Below are positions 28,957 through 37,722 of a DNA stretch of 64,000 nt, piece by piece. The stretch is from contig JAJDXO010000028.1 in the NCBI GenBank assembly GCA_022823235.1, positions 1 to 64,000 on the forward strand, in the 5' to 3' direction. This DNA comes from Rhodospirillales bacterium. GTDB lineage: Bacteria > Pseudomonadota > Alphaproteobacteria > Rhodospirillales > UBA2165. Every line of letters begins with the position of its first letter. Within the stretch, counting starts at the first letter, position 1. The notes beneath the pieces are model-generated. The model was not told the origin of the DNA, ran no database searches, and worked only from the letters and a program-made list of their open reading frames with translations. Both the position numbers and the translations under genes were made by a program.

Positions 28957-29709
28957 ATGACTGACAATCTGATCCAGGGTTTTGCCGATCTGCTGGACCG
29001 CGCCGACAACGTCGTGGTGTTCACCGGCGCGGGCATCTCGACGGAGAGCGGCATCCCCGATTTCCGCAGCCCGGGGGGCGTCTGGGACAAGAACCAGCCG
29101 ATCTATTTCCAGGACTTCATCGCCTCGGAGGACGCGCGGCGCGAGACCTGGCGGCGCAAGATCGAAACCGACAAGGTGATGACCAAGGCCCGGCCCAACC
29201 GGGGGCATATGGCGATCTCCAAGCTGGTGGCCATGGGCAAGGTGTCGAACGTCGTCACCCAGAACATCGACGGTCTGCATCAGGCGTCCGGCGTGCCCGA
29301 TACCCGGGTGATCGAACTCCACGGCAACTCCACCTATTCCGCCTGCCTGGAGTGCGGCACCCGCTACGAGAACGAACCCATCAAGGCGGCCTTCGCCAAG
29401 GACGGCGCCCTGCCGGTCTGCGGCGATTGCGGGGGACACGTCAAGACCGCGACCATCTCCTTCGGTCAGGCGATGCCGGAAGAGCCCATGTTCCGCGCCC
29501 GCGCCGCCGCTCTGGAATGCGATCTGTTCATCTCCATCGGCTCATCGCTGGTGGTGTTTCCGGCCGCCGGGTTCCCGGTGATGGCAAAGGAGAACGGCGC
29601 GGCGCTGGTGATCCTGAACAGGGAACCGACCGAGATGGACGATCTGGCCGACATCGTGCTCAACACGGAAATCGGCGAGACCCTGGGCGCCGTCGTCGCC
29701 TTCGATTAG
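28957..29709 (+). CDS. cobB: sirtuin, NAD-dependent protein deacylase
   Basis: A 250-residue class sirtuin that removes acyl groups from lysine using NAD+. GAGISTESGIPDFRSPGG binds NAD, QNIDGLHQ and ELHGN hold the catalytic His, CLEC…CGDC are the zinc ligands, and SIGSSLVVFPAAGFPVMA is the late NAD segment. A GTG three codons earlier is an alternative start. Its 3' end (GGGCGCCGTCGTCGCC… through the TAG) is duplicated 170 bases downstream. Confidence 0.92.
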   Translation: MTDNLIQGFADLLDRADNVVVFTGAGISTESGIPDFRSPGGVWDKNQPIYFQDFIASEDARRETWRRKIETDKVMTKARPNRGHMAISKLVAMGKVSNVVTQNIDGLHQASGVPDTRVIELHGNSTYSACLECGTRYENEPIKAAFAKDGALPVCGDCGGHVKTATISFGQAMPEEPMFRARAAALECDLFISIGSSLVVFPAAGFPVMAKENGAALVILNREPTEMDDLADIVLNTEIGETLGAVVAFD

Positions 29710-29883
29710 TTCCCTTCAGGCTCTGCCGCACCCCCACCCCAACCCTTTGCGTCGGGGGATAGGGAGGGCGATTGAGTTTACCGTCATGCCCCGGCTTGAC
29801 CGGGGCATCCACGTGGATGGCCGGGTCCAGGCCCGGCCATGACGGCCTTGGCCAGGGCGCCGTCGTCGCCTTCGATTAGTTCC
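29685..29883 (+). repeat. 29-bp direct repeat flanking an intergenic repeat insertion
   Basis: A 29-base stretch containing the last codons and TAG of the sirtuin gene (29685-29713, ending TTCGATTAGTTCC) recurs exactly at 29855-29883. Between the copies lie a GC-rich module (CACCCCCACCCCAACCC, 29729-29775) and the CATGCCCCGGCTTGACCGGGG…GGCCCGGCCATGACGG module (29782-29848). Confidence 0.75.
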
Positions 29884-29884
29884 G

Positions 29885-30292
29885 TCAGTTGAGCCTCAGC
29901 CTGGGTGTCAGCTGGTCGTTGGCGGCGTCCGGGTGCGTGGTGAGGGTCGCCTGATGGTGGACCATCTTCCAGACCCCCTCCATTCTGGCAAAGCAGTTGG
30001 TCGCCACGGCCGCATTGGGCGGCAAAAGCTCGTAGCAGATGACCATGGCGAAATCACCGAACAGGGCGGCCTCGGGATTGCGGATTTGCATGTTTTCAGA
30101 ATCCGGATGATTGAGGATGCTCTGCCAGCTCTCCATCACCACGTCCCGCCCCGACAGGTGCCGCCAGCCCGGATGGACACAGGTCACCGGGCCGGTCTTG
30201 GCCCAGATATCCTCCATGGCGTCATAGTCGCAATTTGCAAAGGCGACGTAGAAGGCTTCGTTGGCGAACAGGACGGCTTCAGTGTCCGACAT
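29885..30292 (-). CDS. SnoaL/NTF2-like family protein
   Basis: A 135-residue cone-shaped NTF2-fold protein (DUF4440/SnoaL-like): FANEAFYVAFANCDYDAMED IWA at the N terminus, CVHPGWRHLSGRDVVMESWQ with the conserved HPGW turn, and VWKMVHHQATLTTHPD near the end. Function within this broad family is not assignable. An in-frame ATG two codons earlier is possible. The stop abuts the downstream copy of the 29-base repeat. Confidence 0.8.
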   Translation of the reverse strand: MSDTEAVLFANEAFYVAFANCDYDAMEDIWAKTGPVTCVHPGWRHLSGRDVVMESWQSILNHPDSENMQIRNPEAALFGDFAMVICYELLPPNAAVATNCFARMEGVWKMVHHQATLTTHPDAANDQLTPRLRLN

Positions 30293-30471
30293 CGGCACTC
30301 CCCCGTTTGCGGCTCCCTATTGTGCGACAGCCGATGCCTCGGGTCAAAACCCCGGACCCTCCCGCCGGGTCGACGGAAACCCGGCCGGTTCATTCGACCG
30401 GCATTCATGAGCCTAACGGATCAGGCGCCGATTTCCGTCAGTCGGCGGAAAACAAGGGACGGGCGGGCCGG

Positions 30472-31080
30472 TCATTCTTCTCTCAACTCGTCCTCGGTCT
30501 CCGCGTCGGCGACCTTCATGGCGGTGCCGTAGTCGAACCCGGCCCGGGCCAACGCCGCCAGATCCTTCTCCCGCTGGCGCTCGACCGGCGGTTTGATCCG
30601 GAACGGTCCGATCCGCCGGCGCCTGGCGAACCGGATCGCGGCCTCCAGTTCGGCATCGGGCTGCTCGTCCCTGAGGGCCGCGATGGCCTCACCGATGATT
30701 TCCGCCCGAACGCCCTTCTCGCGGAGTCTGGCGGTGATGACGCGGACCGATGTGCCGCGGGCATGGAGCGCGTGGACCCGTCCCTCCGCATAGCGCCGGT
30801 CGTCCACCAGCCCGGCGCGCGCCAGCCTGGCCACCAGTTCGTCGACCCACGCCGCCGCCTCTTCGCGATCGGTCCCGTGAGCCCGGGCCGACCGTTCCAC
30901 CCGGCGCATCATCACCCGCCGCAGGTTCTCCTCGGAACTGGAGAACCGCTTGAGATAATAGAGCGCGGCGTTTTCGAGGGATTTTGGGGACGCCTTGCGG
31001 GGTTTCCGGCGACGGGGCTTCTCCCTGCGCCGATTCGTGTCGGGGCCCGCGTTCTCCCCTGTGGCCTTGGCGTTCGGCAT
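30472..31080 (-). CDS. recX: regulatory protein RecX
   Basis: A 202-residue helical protein that modulates RecA. After a basic, Arg/Lys-rich N terminus it shows SLENAALYYLKRFSSSEENL, EAAAWVDELVARLARAGLVD, DDRRYAEGRVHALHARGTSV and the later repeat RRRIGPFRIKP. These are three-helix RecX repeats. recA is not adjacent. The start at 31078-31080 gives the normal length. Confidence 0.88.
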   Translation of the reverse strand: MPNAKATGENAGPDTNRRREKPRRRKPRKASPKSLENAALYYLKRFSSSEENLRRVMMRRVERSARAHGTDREEAAAWVDELVARLARAGLVDDRRYAEGRVHALHARGTSVRVITARLREKGVRAEIIGEAIAALRDEQPDAELEAAIRFARRRRIGPFRIKPPVERQREKDLAALARAGFDYGTAMKVADAETEDELREE

Positions 31081-31177
31081 GAAGGGTTTATACCAGGGCC
31101 CCGCCGCCTCCGCGAGGCTGCGCGGTTCGCGAAGCCGGCAGCTTCGCGGCGTAAGCCCTTCTAATGCCTGTATTTCG

Positions 31178-31206
31178 TTGACAGCGGGGGTGCGGATAAA
31201 GATACT
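31178..31206 (+). promoter_or_regulatory. sigma-70-type promoter of argDF
   Basis: TTGACA (31178-31183), a 17-base spacer and GATACT (31201-31206) lie 70 bases upstream of argD. The -35 is perfect and the spacing ideal. An inverted repeat GCGAAGC…GCTTCGC (about 31129-31147) lies between this and recX. Confidence 0.6.
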
Positions 31207-31275
31207 GCGCGCCTTCTGGACGGGGCGGTCGCCGCTCCGTTTTTTTATTTCGGCAAATCGAATCGGAGAGGAGAG

Positions 31276-32466
31276 ATGATCAACGCGCAGATGCCGACCT
31301 ATGCCCTGTACGACGTCGCCTTCGAAAGCGGCGAAGGCGTGTACCTGCAGGCGACGGACGGCCGACGATTCATCGACTTCGGGTCGGGAATCGCCGTGGT
31401 GGCGCTCGGACATGCCCATCCCCGCCTGGTGCAGGCGCTGACCGAACAGGCGGGCAAGCTGTGGCACGTCTCCAACCTCTATCACATCCCGGTGCAGGAA
31501 CGCCTCGCCCAGCGGCTGGTGGACAATACCTTCGCCGACTGCGTGTTCTTCTGCAATTCGGGCGCCGAGGCGGTGGAAGCCGGCCTCAAGATCATGCGCC
31601 GCTATCATCAGGAAAACGGCCGGCCCGACCGCTACCGGGTCATCACCTGCACCAATTCGTTCCACGGCCGGACGCTGACCACGGTCGCGGCCTCCAAGAA
31701 CGAAAAACACATGCAGGGCTTCGCCCCCATGCCCGACGGGTTCGACCAGGTGCCCCTCGGCAACCTCAACGAACTCAGGGCGGCGATCACCGACCGGACC
31801 GCCGGCATCATCGTCGAGCCGGTCCAGGGCGAGGGCGGCATTCACGTGGCCGACGGCGGCTACCTGCGCGCGCTTCGCGAAGCGGCCGACGAGTTCGGCG
31901 TGCTGCTGATGTTCGACGAGGTGCAAACCGGAGTCGGACGGACCGGCAAACTGTTCGCCTATGAATGGTCCGGGGTCGAACCCGACGTCATGTCGGTGGC
32001 CAAGGGCCTGGGCGGCGGGTTTCCGGTGGGCGCCTGCCTGGCCAACGAAAAGGCGGGCAGCGCCATGGCGCCCGGCTCCCACGGCTCGACCTTCGGCGGC
32101 AATCCGCTGGCCATGAGCGTCGCCGATGCGGTCATCGACGAATTATTGAAGCCGGGCTTCCTGGATCACGTGGACGAAATGGCGGGATACCTGCGCGGCA
32201 AACTGGAAGATGCGGTCGCGGCCCATCCCAAGATCCTCAAGGAGGTCCGCGGCAAGGGCCTGCTGATGGGGATCGAATGCCATGTTACCAACAGCGACGT
32301 GGTCAACGGTCTGTTCGACCGGAACGTGCTGGTGGTGCCGGCGGGCGGCAACGTGGTCCGCTTCATCCCGCCGCTGATCGTCGAAGAAAGCCACATCGAC
32401 GAAGTCGCGGGGGCCTTGAACGAGGTCTGCGCCGGGATGGAGGCCGAGGGGGAGACGGGCCGATGA
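31276..32466 (+). CDS. argD: acetylornithine aminotransferase
   Basis: A 396-residue class III PLP aminotransferase of arginine (and possibly lysine) biosynthesis. Visible are [77 protein letters not shown] and [20 protein letters not shown], the last with the Schiff-base Lys. ATG follows GGAGAGGAGAG. It overlaps argF by four bases (ATGA), so the two are translationally coupled. Confidence 0.95.
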   Translation: MINAQMPTYALYDVAFESGEGVYLQATDGRRFIDFGSGIAVVALGHAHPRLVQALTEQAGKLWHVSNLYHIPVQERLAQRLVDNTFADCVFFCNSGAEAVEAGLKIMRRYHQENGRPDRYRVITCTNSFHGRTLTTVAASKNEKHMQGFAPMPDGFDQVPLGNLNELRAAITDRTAGIIVEPVQGEGGIHVADGGYLRALREAADEFGVLLMFDEVQTGVGRTGKLFAYEWSGVEPDVMSVAKGLGGGFPVGACLANEKAGSAMAPGSHGSTFGGNPLAMSVADAVIDELLKPGFLDHVDEMAGYLRGKLEDAVAAHPKILKEVRGKGLLMGIECHVTNSDVVNGLFDRNVLVVPAGGNVVRFIPPLIVEESHIDEVAGALNEVCAGMEAEGETGR

Positions 32467-33377
32467 GCACGCCAAGGCATTTCCTTGACGTGCACGAACT
32501 GGATTCGCCGACGCTGCGGCGCATCCTCGATCTCGGCGCCCATATCAAGCGCGACGATGCGCCCGGCCTGCTCGACGGCAAGACCCTGGCGATGATTTTC
32601 GAGAAACCCTCGACCCGGACCCGGGTGTCGTTCCAGGTCGGCATGACCCAGTTGGGCGGCAACGTCATCGTCCTCGGCGAAAACGAGACCCAACTGGGGC
32701 GCGGCGAGACGCCGGCGGATACGGCGCGGGCCCTGTCCCGCTATGTGGACGCCATCATGATCCGCACCGATGCCTCGGCGAAGCTCCGGGAAATCGCGTC
32801 CCACGCAACGGTCCCGGTAATCAACGGCCTCACCGACGACAGTCATCCCTGTCAGGTGATGGCCGATATCATGACCTTCGAGGAGCATCGCGGCCCCATC
32901 GAGGGCAAGACGGTGGCCTGGGTGGGCGACGGCAACAACATGGCCGCTTCCTGGGTCCATGCGGCGGTCCGCTTCCGGTTCAGGCTGAACGTGGCGACCC
33001 CGCCCGAGCTTTCGGTAGCCCGCCGGGTGGTCGACTGGGCCGAAGCCGAGCAGGGTCAGGTGAAGTTCGTTCATGACCCCGATGAGGCGGTCGCCGGCGC
33101 GGACGCCGTCGTCACCGACACCTGGGTGTCCATGGGCGACGACGGGGAACGGGACCGGCGGCTGAAACTGCTGGAACCGTTCCGGGTCGATTCCCGGCTG
33201 ATGGGTTACGCCGGGAAGAGGTCGCTGTTCATGCATTGCCTGCCGGCCCACCGGGGCGAGGAGGTCACCGCCGACGTGATTGACGGACCCCGGTCGGTGG
33301 TGTGGGATGAGGCGGAAAACCGCCTGCATGCTCAAAAAGGGATCCTGGCCTGGTGCCTGGACGAATCCCGAGGATAA
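32463..33377 (+). CDS. argF: ornithine carbamoyltransferase
   Basis: A 304-residue enzyme that joins carbamoyl phosphate and ornithine to citrulline. [20 protein letters not shown] is the carbamoyl-phosphate loop, [14 protein letters not shown] the HPCQ motif, [14 protein letters not shown] the ornithine-domain start and [19 protein letters not shown] the HCLP signature. Coupled to argD upstream; hslO follows after 35 bases. Confidence 0.95.
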   Translation: MSTPRHFLDVHELDSPTLRRILDLGAHIKRDDAPGLLDGKTLAMIFEKPSTRTRVSFQVGMTQLGGNVIVLGENETQLGRGETPADTARALSRYVDAIMIRTDASAKLREIASHATVPVINGLTDDSHPCQVMADIMTFEEHRGPIEGKTVAWVGDGNNMAASWVHAAVRFRFRLNVATPPELSVARRVVDWAEAEQGQVKFVHDPDEAVAGADAVVTDTWVSMGDDGERDRRLKLLEPFRVDSRLMGYAGKRSLFMHCLPAHRGEEVTADVIDGPRSVVWDEAENRLHAQKGILAWCLDESRG

Positions 33378-33412
33378 AGGCCGGCCATGCCCCTGAAAGG
33401 CCCGTAGAACGT

Positions 33413-34339
33413 ATGTCCGACCGAGCCGGATTTCCGGACCTTGTTCAGCCGTTCCGCATTGAAAACGCCAATGTCCGGGGCCGCCTGGTCCGGCTCGGAC
33501 CCGCCTATGCGGAGGCGCTGGACCGGCACGACTATCCGGAGACCGTCGGCGAACTGCTGGGCGAGACCCTGGCCATGTCGGCGGCACTGGCGGCGTCGCT
33601 GAAATATGACGGGATATTCACCCTGCAGGCCCAGGGAAACGGTCCCGTCGGCATGATCGTCGCCGATGTGACCAGTGACGGCCACCTGCGCGCCTACGCC
33701 CGGATCGGCGAAGAGGACGGCGCCTATGAGGCGGCGGCCGACCCGGAGGCCCGGGGGTCCGTCCCCCGGCTGATCGGATCGGGACATCTCGCCTTCACCG
33801 TCGATCAGGGACCCGACACCGACCGTTACCAGGGAATCACCCCGCTGGAGGGGGCGACGCTGACCGATTGCGCCCACACCTATTTCCGCCAGTCCGAACA
33901 GCTCGACACGGCGATCATGATCGGCGCCCATGCGGGAGGCGGCGGCGGGGCGCCCCGAGCATCGGCCCTGATGATCCAGCGGCTGCCCGGCGATCCGCTG
34001 CCCGATCTCCCGGATGAAGAGGCCGAGGAGCGGTGGCGGCGCTCGGTGATTTTGATGAGTTCGCTCACCACGGACGAAATGCTGGATCCCTCGCTTCACC
34101 ACCGGGACCTGCTGTTCCGGCTGTTTCACGAGGACGGCGTCCGGGTCTACGAGACCAGGCCGCTGGAACTCAGGTGCCGCTGTTCGCGGGAGAAGGTGGC
34201 CTCGGTGCTGGCCAGGTTCCGCCCGGACGAACTCGGCGACATGCGGGCCGAGGACGGGCGGCTGGTCGCCACCTGCGAGTTCTGCCGCACCGATTATTTC
34301 TTCGATGACGAGGATTTGGCCGAACTCGTATCCGCTTGA
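33413..34339 (+). CDS. hslO: redox-regulated chaperone Hsp33
   Basis: A 308-residue holdase chaperone activated by oxidation. The N-terminal domain has the conserved ETVGELLGETLAMSAALAAS and LQAQGNGPVGMIVADVTSDG, and the C-terminal zinc switch is visible as CRC (LELRCRCSREKV) and CEFC (VATCEFCRTDYFF), the expected CxC…CxxC. The argD-argF-hslO arrangement is common in Alphaproteobacteria. The ATG at 33413 matches the family start. Confidence 0.93.
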   Translation: MSDRAGFPDLVQPFRIENANVRGRLVRLGPAYAEALDRHDYPETVGELLGETLAMSAALAASLKYDGIFTLQAQGNGPVGMIVADVTSDGHLRAYARIGEEDGAYEAAADPEARGSVPRLIGSGHLAFTVDQGPDTDRYQGITPLEGATLTDCAHTYFRQSEQLDTAIMIGAHAGGGGGAPRASALMIQRLPGDPLPDLPDEEAEERWRRSVILMSSLTTDEMLDPSLHHRDLLFRLFHEDGVRVYETRPLELRCRCSREKVASVLARFRPDELGDMRAEDGRLVATCEFCRTDYFFDDEDLAELVSA

Positions 34340-34449
34340 AGATTTGGCGGCCCGTCACCGAACCGTCATGGGCGCCGATCAGGGGCGCCGATCAGGGGCG
34401 CCGGCCTTGGCCCTTGATCGGACAAGCGGCGGGGTGCGACCATGGACCC

Positions 34450-35040
34450 ATGACCCCGGGAAAACCGCATCGCCATGTGATCGTTGCCGCGCTGCTGATC
34501 CTTACCGGCTGCGCGGCCGAGGTGCCTGTCCAGAGCTTCCCCCAGATCACCTTCCGGCATCTCCAGCCGCTCGATCTCCGGGTGGTGGATATCCGGGTCG
34601 ATGAGGATCTGCCGGCGCCGACCGCCAACGATGTCACCGCCGGCCTGCCCGCCTCCCCGGGGCGCGCCCTCAGCCAGTGGGCGCGGGACCGTCTGCGGCT
34701 CGCCGGCTCGACCCGGGCGACGGCGCGGTTCACCATCCTGGCGGCCCGGGTTCTGCGGACGGATCTGAAGGTGGAGGGCGGCCTGGCGGCGGTGTTCAAA
34801 AAACAGGTGGATCAACGGTTTGACGGCTTGGTGGAGGCGGAGATCGAGATTCTCGACGAGCGCGGCATCCGCCGGGCGACGGCGCAAGCCAAGGCGGAAC
34901 GGGTCATCACCGTCCGCGAAGACGACACCATCGCCAACCGGCGCCAGAAGCTGTTCGAAATGACCGAGAAAATGATGGCCGACTTCGACAGGGAGATGGA
35001 AAAGGCCATCCGCCGGCACTTTGCCGAGTGGCTGTTCTAG
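34450..35040 (+). CDS. putative lipoprotein of unknown function
   Basis: A 196-residue protein whose N terminus is a lipoprotein signal (HVIVAALLILTGC, lipobox LTGC). The mature domain includes LDLRVVDIRVDEDLPAPTAN, RLRLAGSTRATARFTILAAR and a long helical C terminus. It resembles the conserved alphaproteobacterial lipoproteins often found after hslO. The TAG stop lies in a repeat terminus (TAGGGTCCGGACTCGATT). A 13-base unit GGGCGCCGATCAG is tandemly repeated just upstream (34372-34400). Confidence 0.7.
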   Translation: MTPGKPHRHVIVAALLILTGCAAEVPVQSFPQITFRHLQPLDLRVVDIRVDEDLPAPTANDVTAGLPASPGRALSQWARDRLRLAGSTRATARFTILAARVLRTDLKVEGGLAAVFKKQVDQRFDGLVEAEIEILDERGIRRATAQAKAERVITVREDDTIANRRQKLFEMTEKMMADFDREMEKAIRRHFAEWLF

Positions 35041-35086
35041 GGTCCGGACTCGATTGAGCCACCATCACTAGAAACGAGATTGGACG

Positions 35087-36124
35087 TTACTTAGTCGCGT
35101 TCAACTTAACTTGGGTTAGGTCGCCGCTGATGAGATTCAAGAGCCAAATCGTGGGTGAGGATCTGCGCCTTTTGGAATCAAATTTCTGAGTTGAGAAAAC
35201 GACATGCGTACCATCTCTCGATACCGAAGCATCTGGGATAAGCGTTTTCAGATTTGTCAGACGTTTTTGGCGGCTGCCTTCGCGCAGAAAGAGGTCATAA
35301 ACGTAGCCGATCTTTGGATTATCCAAGTCGTTTGTCCGGGAGACAAAGACGATCCGCTTACCGTCCGCGCTCACGCTGGGATCGCTCGAATAATCGCCCC
35401 GCCGCAAAATCGGCCGCAGTGACGTTTCTCCGGCGCGAGCAATGAAAATCGTATTGTCACCATATTGTCTAGTGAAAGCCCTTCGGCCCGGAAAGGTGAA
35501 CCCAATGCCGTCGGCGGAAAACAGCACACGTTTTCCATCCGGCATGTATGAGGGCGGTGAGAGTGCATAAAATTGATTGCGTGTGACCCGAACCTCCTCC
35601 CCGCTGGAAATCGTCGTCTCAAACAAATCGAATGCAGCCGGCCGTTTCGTCCCGGTACGAAATCGAGTGGATTTCCCATAAAGCACTCTTGTTTCGTCCG
35701 GCGATACGGTCGGGTGAAGTTTGTACCCCTCGGTCCGTGTCACCACGGTTACAAGCGGTCCAGTGGCGCCAAAACTTGAACGCGAGATAAATGCGATCTG
35801 GTTGGTCGGCTGTCTCGGTTTGCCCTGGACAAAGAAAATCCTGTCATCGGAACGGCTGTAGGTGGGCTGCCACCAGTAAACATCGGGCGGTTTGTCCGCG
35901 AAGACAAGCTTCGCCGAAGCAATGTCATATTCCGCAAGAGTGCAGTTGCCGCTTTTCGGGCAGTAGTACATCAAGATCGAGGAGTTGTCCTTAGAGAGGG
36001 AGGGATGAGAGAATTTTGAGGCGCCCATCGCACTCGTGCCGGCCAGGTATAGCGACGAGGCAATCGCAACCGAGATCCACGTCGCAACGGCGCCAATTAG
36101 GTCATGTGCGGTTTTCACGATCAC
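35087..36124 (-). CDS. TolB-like/PD40 beta-propeller protein
   Basis: A 345-residue protein with an N-terminal hydrophobic segment (about residues 8-33, GAVATWISVAIASSLYLAGT) that may be a signal peptide or anchor. The rest contains WD40-like/PD40 repeats with the typical S.DG..I.F pattern: [62 protein letters not shown] and ASVSRDGTHVVFSTQ. It is probably a periplasmic binding propeller. It opens a patch of visibly lower G+C, and no partner is known. Confidence 0.75.
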   Translation of the reverse strand: MIVKTAHDLIGAVATWISVAIASSLYLAGTSAMGASKFSHPSLSKDNSSILMYYCPKSGNCTLAEYDIASAKLVFADKPPDVYWWQPTYSRSDDRIFFVQGKPRQPTNQIAFISRSSFGATGPLVTVVTRTEGYKLHPTVSPDETRVLYGKSTRFRTGTKRPAAFDLFETTISSGEEVRVTRNQFYALSPPSYMPDGKRVLFSADGIGFTFPGRRAFTRQYGDNTIFIARAGETSLRPILRRGDYSSDPSVSADGKRIVFVSRTNDLDNPKIGYVYDLFLREGSRQKRLTNLKTLIPDASVSRDGTHVVFSTQKFDSKRRRSSPTIWLLNLISGDLTQVKLNATK

Positions 36125-36144
36125 CGGACTCCTTCATTCGAACG

Positions 36145-36318
36145 CTACCTATTTTTTCGTAGCAAGAGAGCTGCGAACACGGCTCCGATTACTGCGTAAA
36201 TGATGACGAACCAATCCAACCCCAGGAAAAGGACCATAAAGACCAGCAAACAGAGAATACCAATTGTGCCTAGAACCAGCACATTTCTCTCTTTTGCAAA
36301 CTTATCTTTTTGGTTCAC
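36145..36318 (-). CDS. small two-helix membrane protein
   Basis: A 57-residue product starting at GTG (36316-36318) and ending at TAG (36145-36147). After a charged start (NQKDKFAKERN) come two hydrophobic helices, VLVLGTIGILCLLVFMVLFL and FVIIYAVIGAVFAALLL, and a basic tail LRKNR. It is 20 bases upstream of the propeller gene on the same strand and could share its transcript. Function unknown. Confidence 0.5.
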   Translation of the reverse strand: MNQKDKFAKERNVLVLGTIGILCLLVFMVLFLGLDWFVIIYAVIGAVFAALLLRKNR

Positions 36319-36362
36319 CGACCGACTTCCCTAGGGTGTTCATTTTTTGAGTCCCATCCCCC

Positions 36363-36494
36363 TCACCACTCCACCACAGCCATATCCGAGCCATCCGGCG
36401 CGGGCTGCAGGGCCTTGACCTTCTCGCAGTTAAAGACGCCCTTCTTGATCTCTGCCACGACTTTTCCGGCGCCGCCGAACGTGGCGTCTGCCAT
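36363..36494 (-). CDS. 43-residue protein, truncated paralogue of the 95-residue protein at 37230-37517
   Basis: ATG at 36492-36494 to TGA at 36363-36365. Its sequence (FGGAGKVVAEIKKGVFN, then ALQPAPDGSDMAVVEW) matches the last ~40 residues of the 95-residue product nearly position for position (FGGADKVIAEVKKGVFN, ALQPAPDGSGFAVVEW). It may be a short functional paralogue or a remnant of a duplication spanning the intervening TPR gene. Confidence 0.5.
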   Translation of the reverse strand: MADATFGGAGKVVAEIKKGVFNCEKVKALQPAPDGSDMAVVEW

Positions 36495-36535
36495 CTAACT
36501 TGCCTCCGAACGTGCGAATAAATTGAAAAACTCGA

Positions 36536-37222
36536 TTATTTGTTTTTTCTGAAGTCCTCAGGAGAAATTCCATTGCGATTCATAATCCCCAAGAGTGTGT
36601 TATTCTCCCGATCCAGGCGAAATCCTGATCGTAGGTCGTTCAACATTTCGGGTCTCATACCTTTCATTTCAAATAATACTGCTCGAAATAGTAGAAAATT
36701 CAAATTTTCCGGACTAAGGGAGATGGACTGATTGATGTACTGAAGCGCATCATCAACTTGATCATCTTCAGCCTTAATCCGGGCAATTATGTAGAGTAAC
36801 TTCGGGTCACCTTGGCGCAGATCACTAGCTCTTTTCAGGTCTGCTGCCATCTCCAAGCGGTTGCCCATAACAGAGTGGCCCCTGGCTCTACCGATATGAA
36901 TAGCTGCTCGCAGATCGTTGGATGCATCACTGGTCCGCGAAGCGAGGTCGAGAGCCTCAGTCAAGTCCACAATTCCCGCATCCGTCCGTCCGAGCTTGAA
37001 TTGTGCTTGACTGCGGTACCAAAGCGTCGTGATGCGTTGAATATTACTCAACCTCGAGTCGCCAAGCGCATCGTTGTAGTGAGTAACAGCCCCAGCATAG
37101 TCCCCTGCCAAGTGAGCAGTTTGACCATCCTCAATCCATTTCGATGGTTGCGCAGCGGTAGGGGTCGAGACCAGGAAAATGGCAAGTAGCGCTAACGTTG
37201 CAATCCCGGGCCGCCACATCAT
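36536..37222 (-). CDS. secreted TPR-repeat protein
   Basis: A 228-residue protein with a signal peptide (IATLALLAIFLVSTPTAAQ). Tetratricopeptide-type helices follow: GQTAHLAGDYAGAVTHYNDA, LWYRSQAQFKLGRTDAGIVD, ARGHSVMGNRLEMAADLKRA, IARIKAEDDQVDDALQYINQ. It is likely a periplasmic protein-protein scaffold. The gene has lower G+C than its neighbours and lies between the two copies of a duplicated small gene. Confidence 0.75.
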   Translation of the reverse strand: MMWRPGIATLALLAIFLVSTPTAAQPSKWIEDGQTAHLAGDYAGAVTHYNDALGDSRLSNIQRITTLWYRSQAQFKLGRTDAGIVDLTEALDLASRTSDASNDLRAAIHIGRARGHSVMGNRLEMAADLKRASDLRQGDPKLLYIIARIKAEDDQVDDALQYINQSISLSPENLNFLLFRAVLFEMKGMRPEMLNDLRSGFRLDRENNTLLGIMNRNGISPEDFRKNK

Positions 37223-37229
37223 TTAATGC

Positions 37230-37517
37230 TCACCACTCCACCACTGCGAACCCGCTGCCGTCAGGCGCCGGCTGCAGAGCCTTGATCTTCTCGCCGTTGA
37301 AGACGCCCTTCTTGACCTCGGCGATGACTTTGTCGGCGCCGCCGAAGGGGACGATAACATCAATGATCCAGGGGTGGGTGCCGGCGTTCCACTCGGCTGG
37401 TCGGGGACGTTTGCCCTCGGGCGCGGCAACAGCCTCGGGGATGTCCTCCGGCTCCCCGGCCTCCGGTTCTTTGCTGCGTGATTTTGTCGCTGATCCGGCC
37501 ACGGCGCTCCCCACCAA
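37230..37517 (-). CDS. small conserved-looking protein of unknown function
   Basis: A 95-residue product: a charged, probably disordered first half (TKSRSKEPEAGEPEDIPEAV) and a compact second half beginning near residue 43 (EWNAGTHPWIIDVIVPFGGA) and ending PAPDGSGFAVVEW. Its C-terminal 40 residues are duplicated at 36363-36494. No family is recognised. Confidence 0.55.
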   Translation of the reverse strand: MVGSAVAGSATKSRSKEPEAGEPEDIPEAVAAPEGKRPRPAEWNAGTHPWIIDVIVPFGGADKVIAEVKKGVFNGEKIKALQPAPDGSGFAVVEW

Positions 37518-37722
37518 GTCTCCCGTTTTGAGACCTTATCCGGTTGGCCCTTGTGGTGTTATGAAAAAATGCTACGCGCGGTACGTGCGCGTGTCAAAGG
37601 AGCATCGCGCCGGATCATCTTATTGTGAGTTACCAATGCGGATAACTTTTGGCGCGTGTTCGGCGCCTCAGCGCACGGGCCGGAAGATCGTTAGCAACGT
37701 GACCCGGGTGGAAGCGGTTTGG

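Noticed and set aside
30472..32082. A 536-codon minus-strand frame that appears to extend RecX
   Set aside because: The extra part is antisense to argD; the RecX start at 31080 gives the normal family length.
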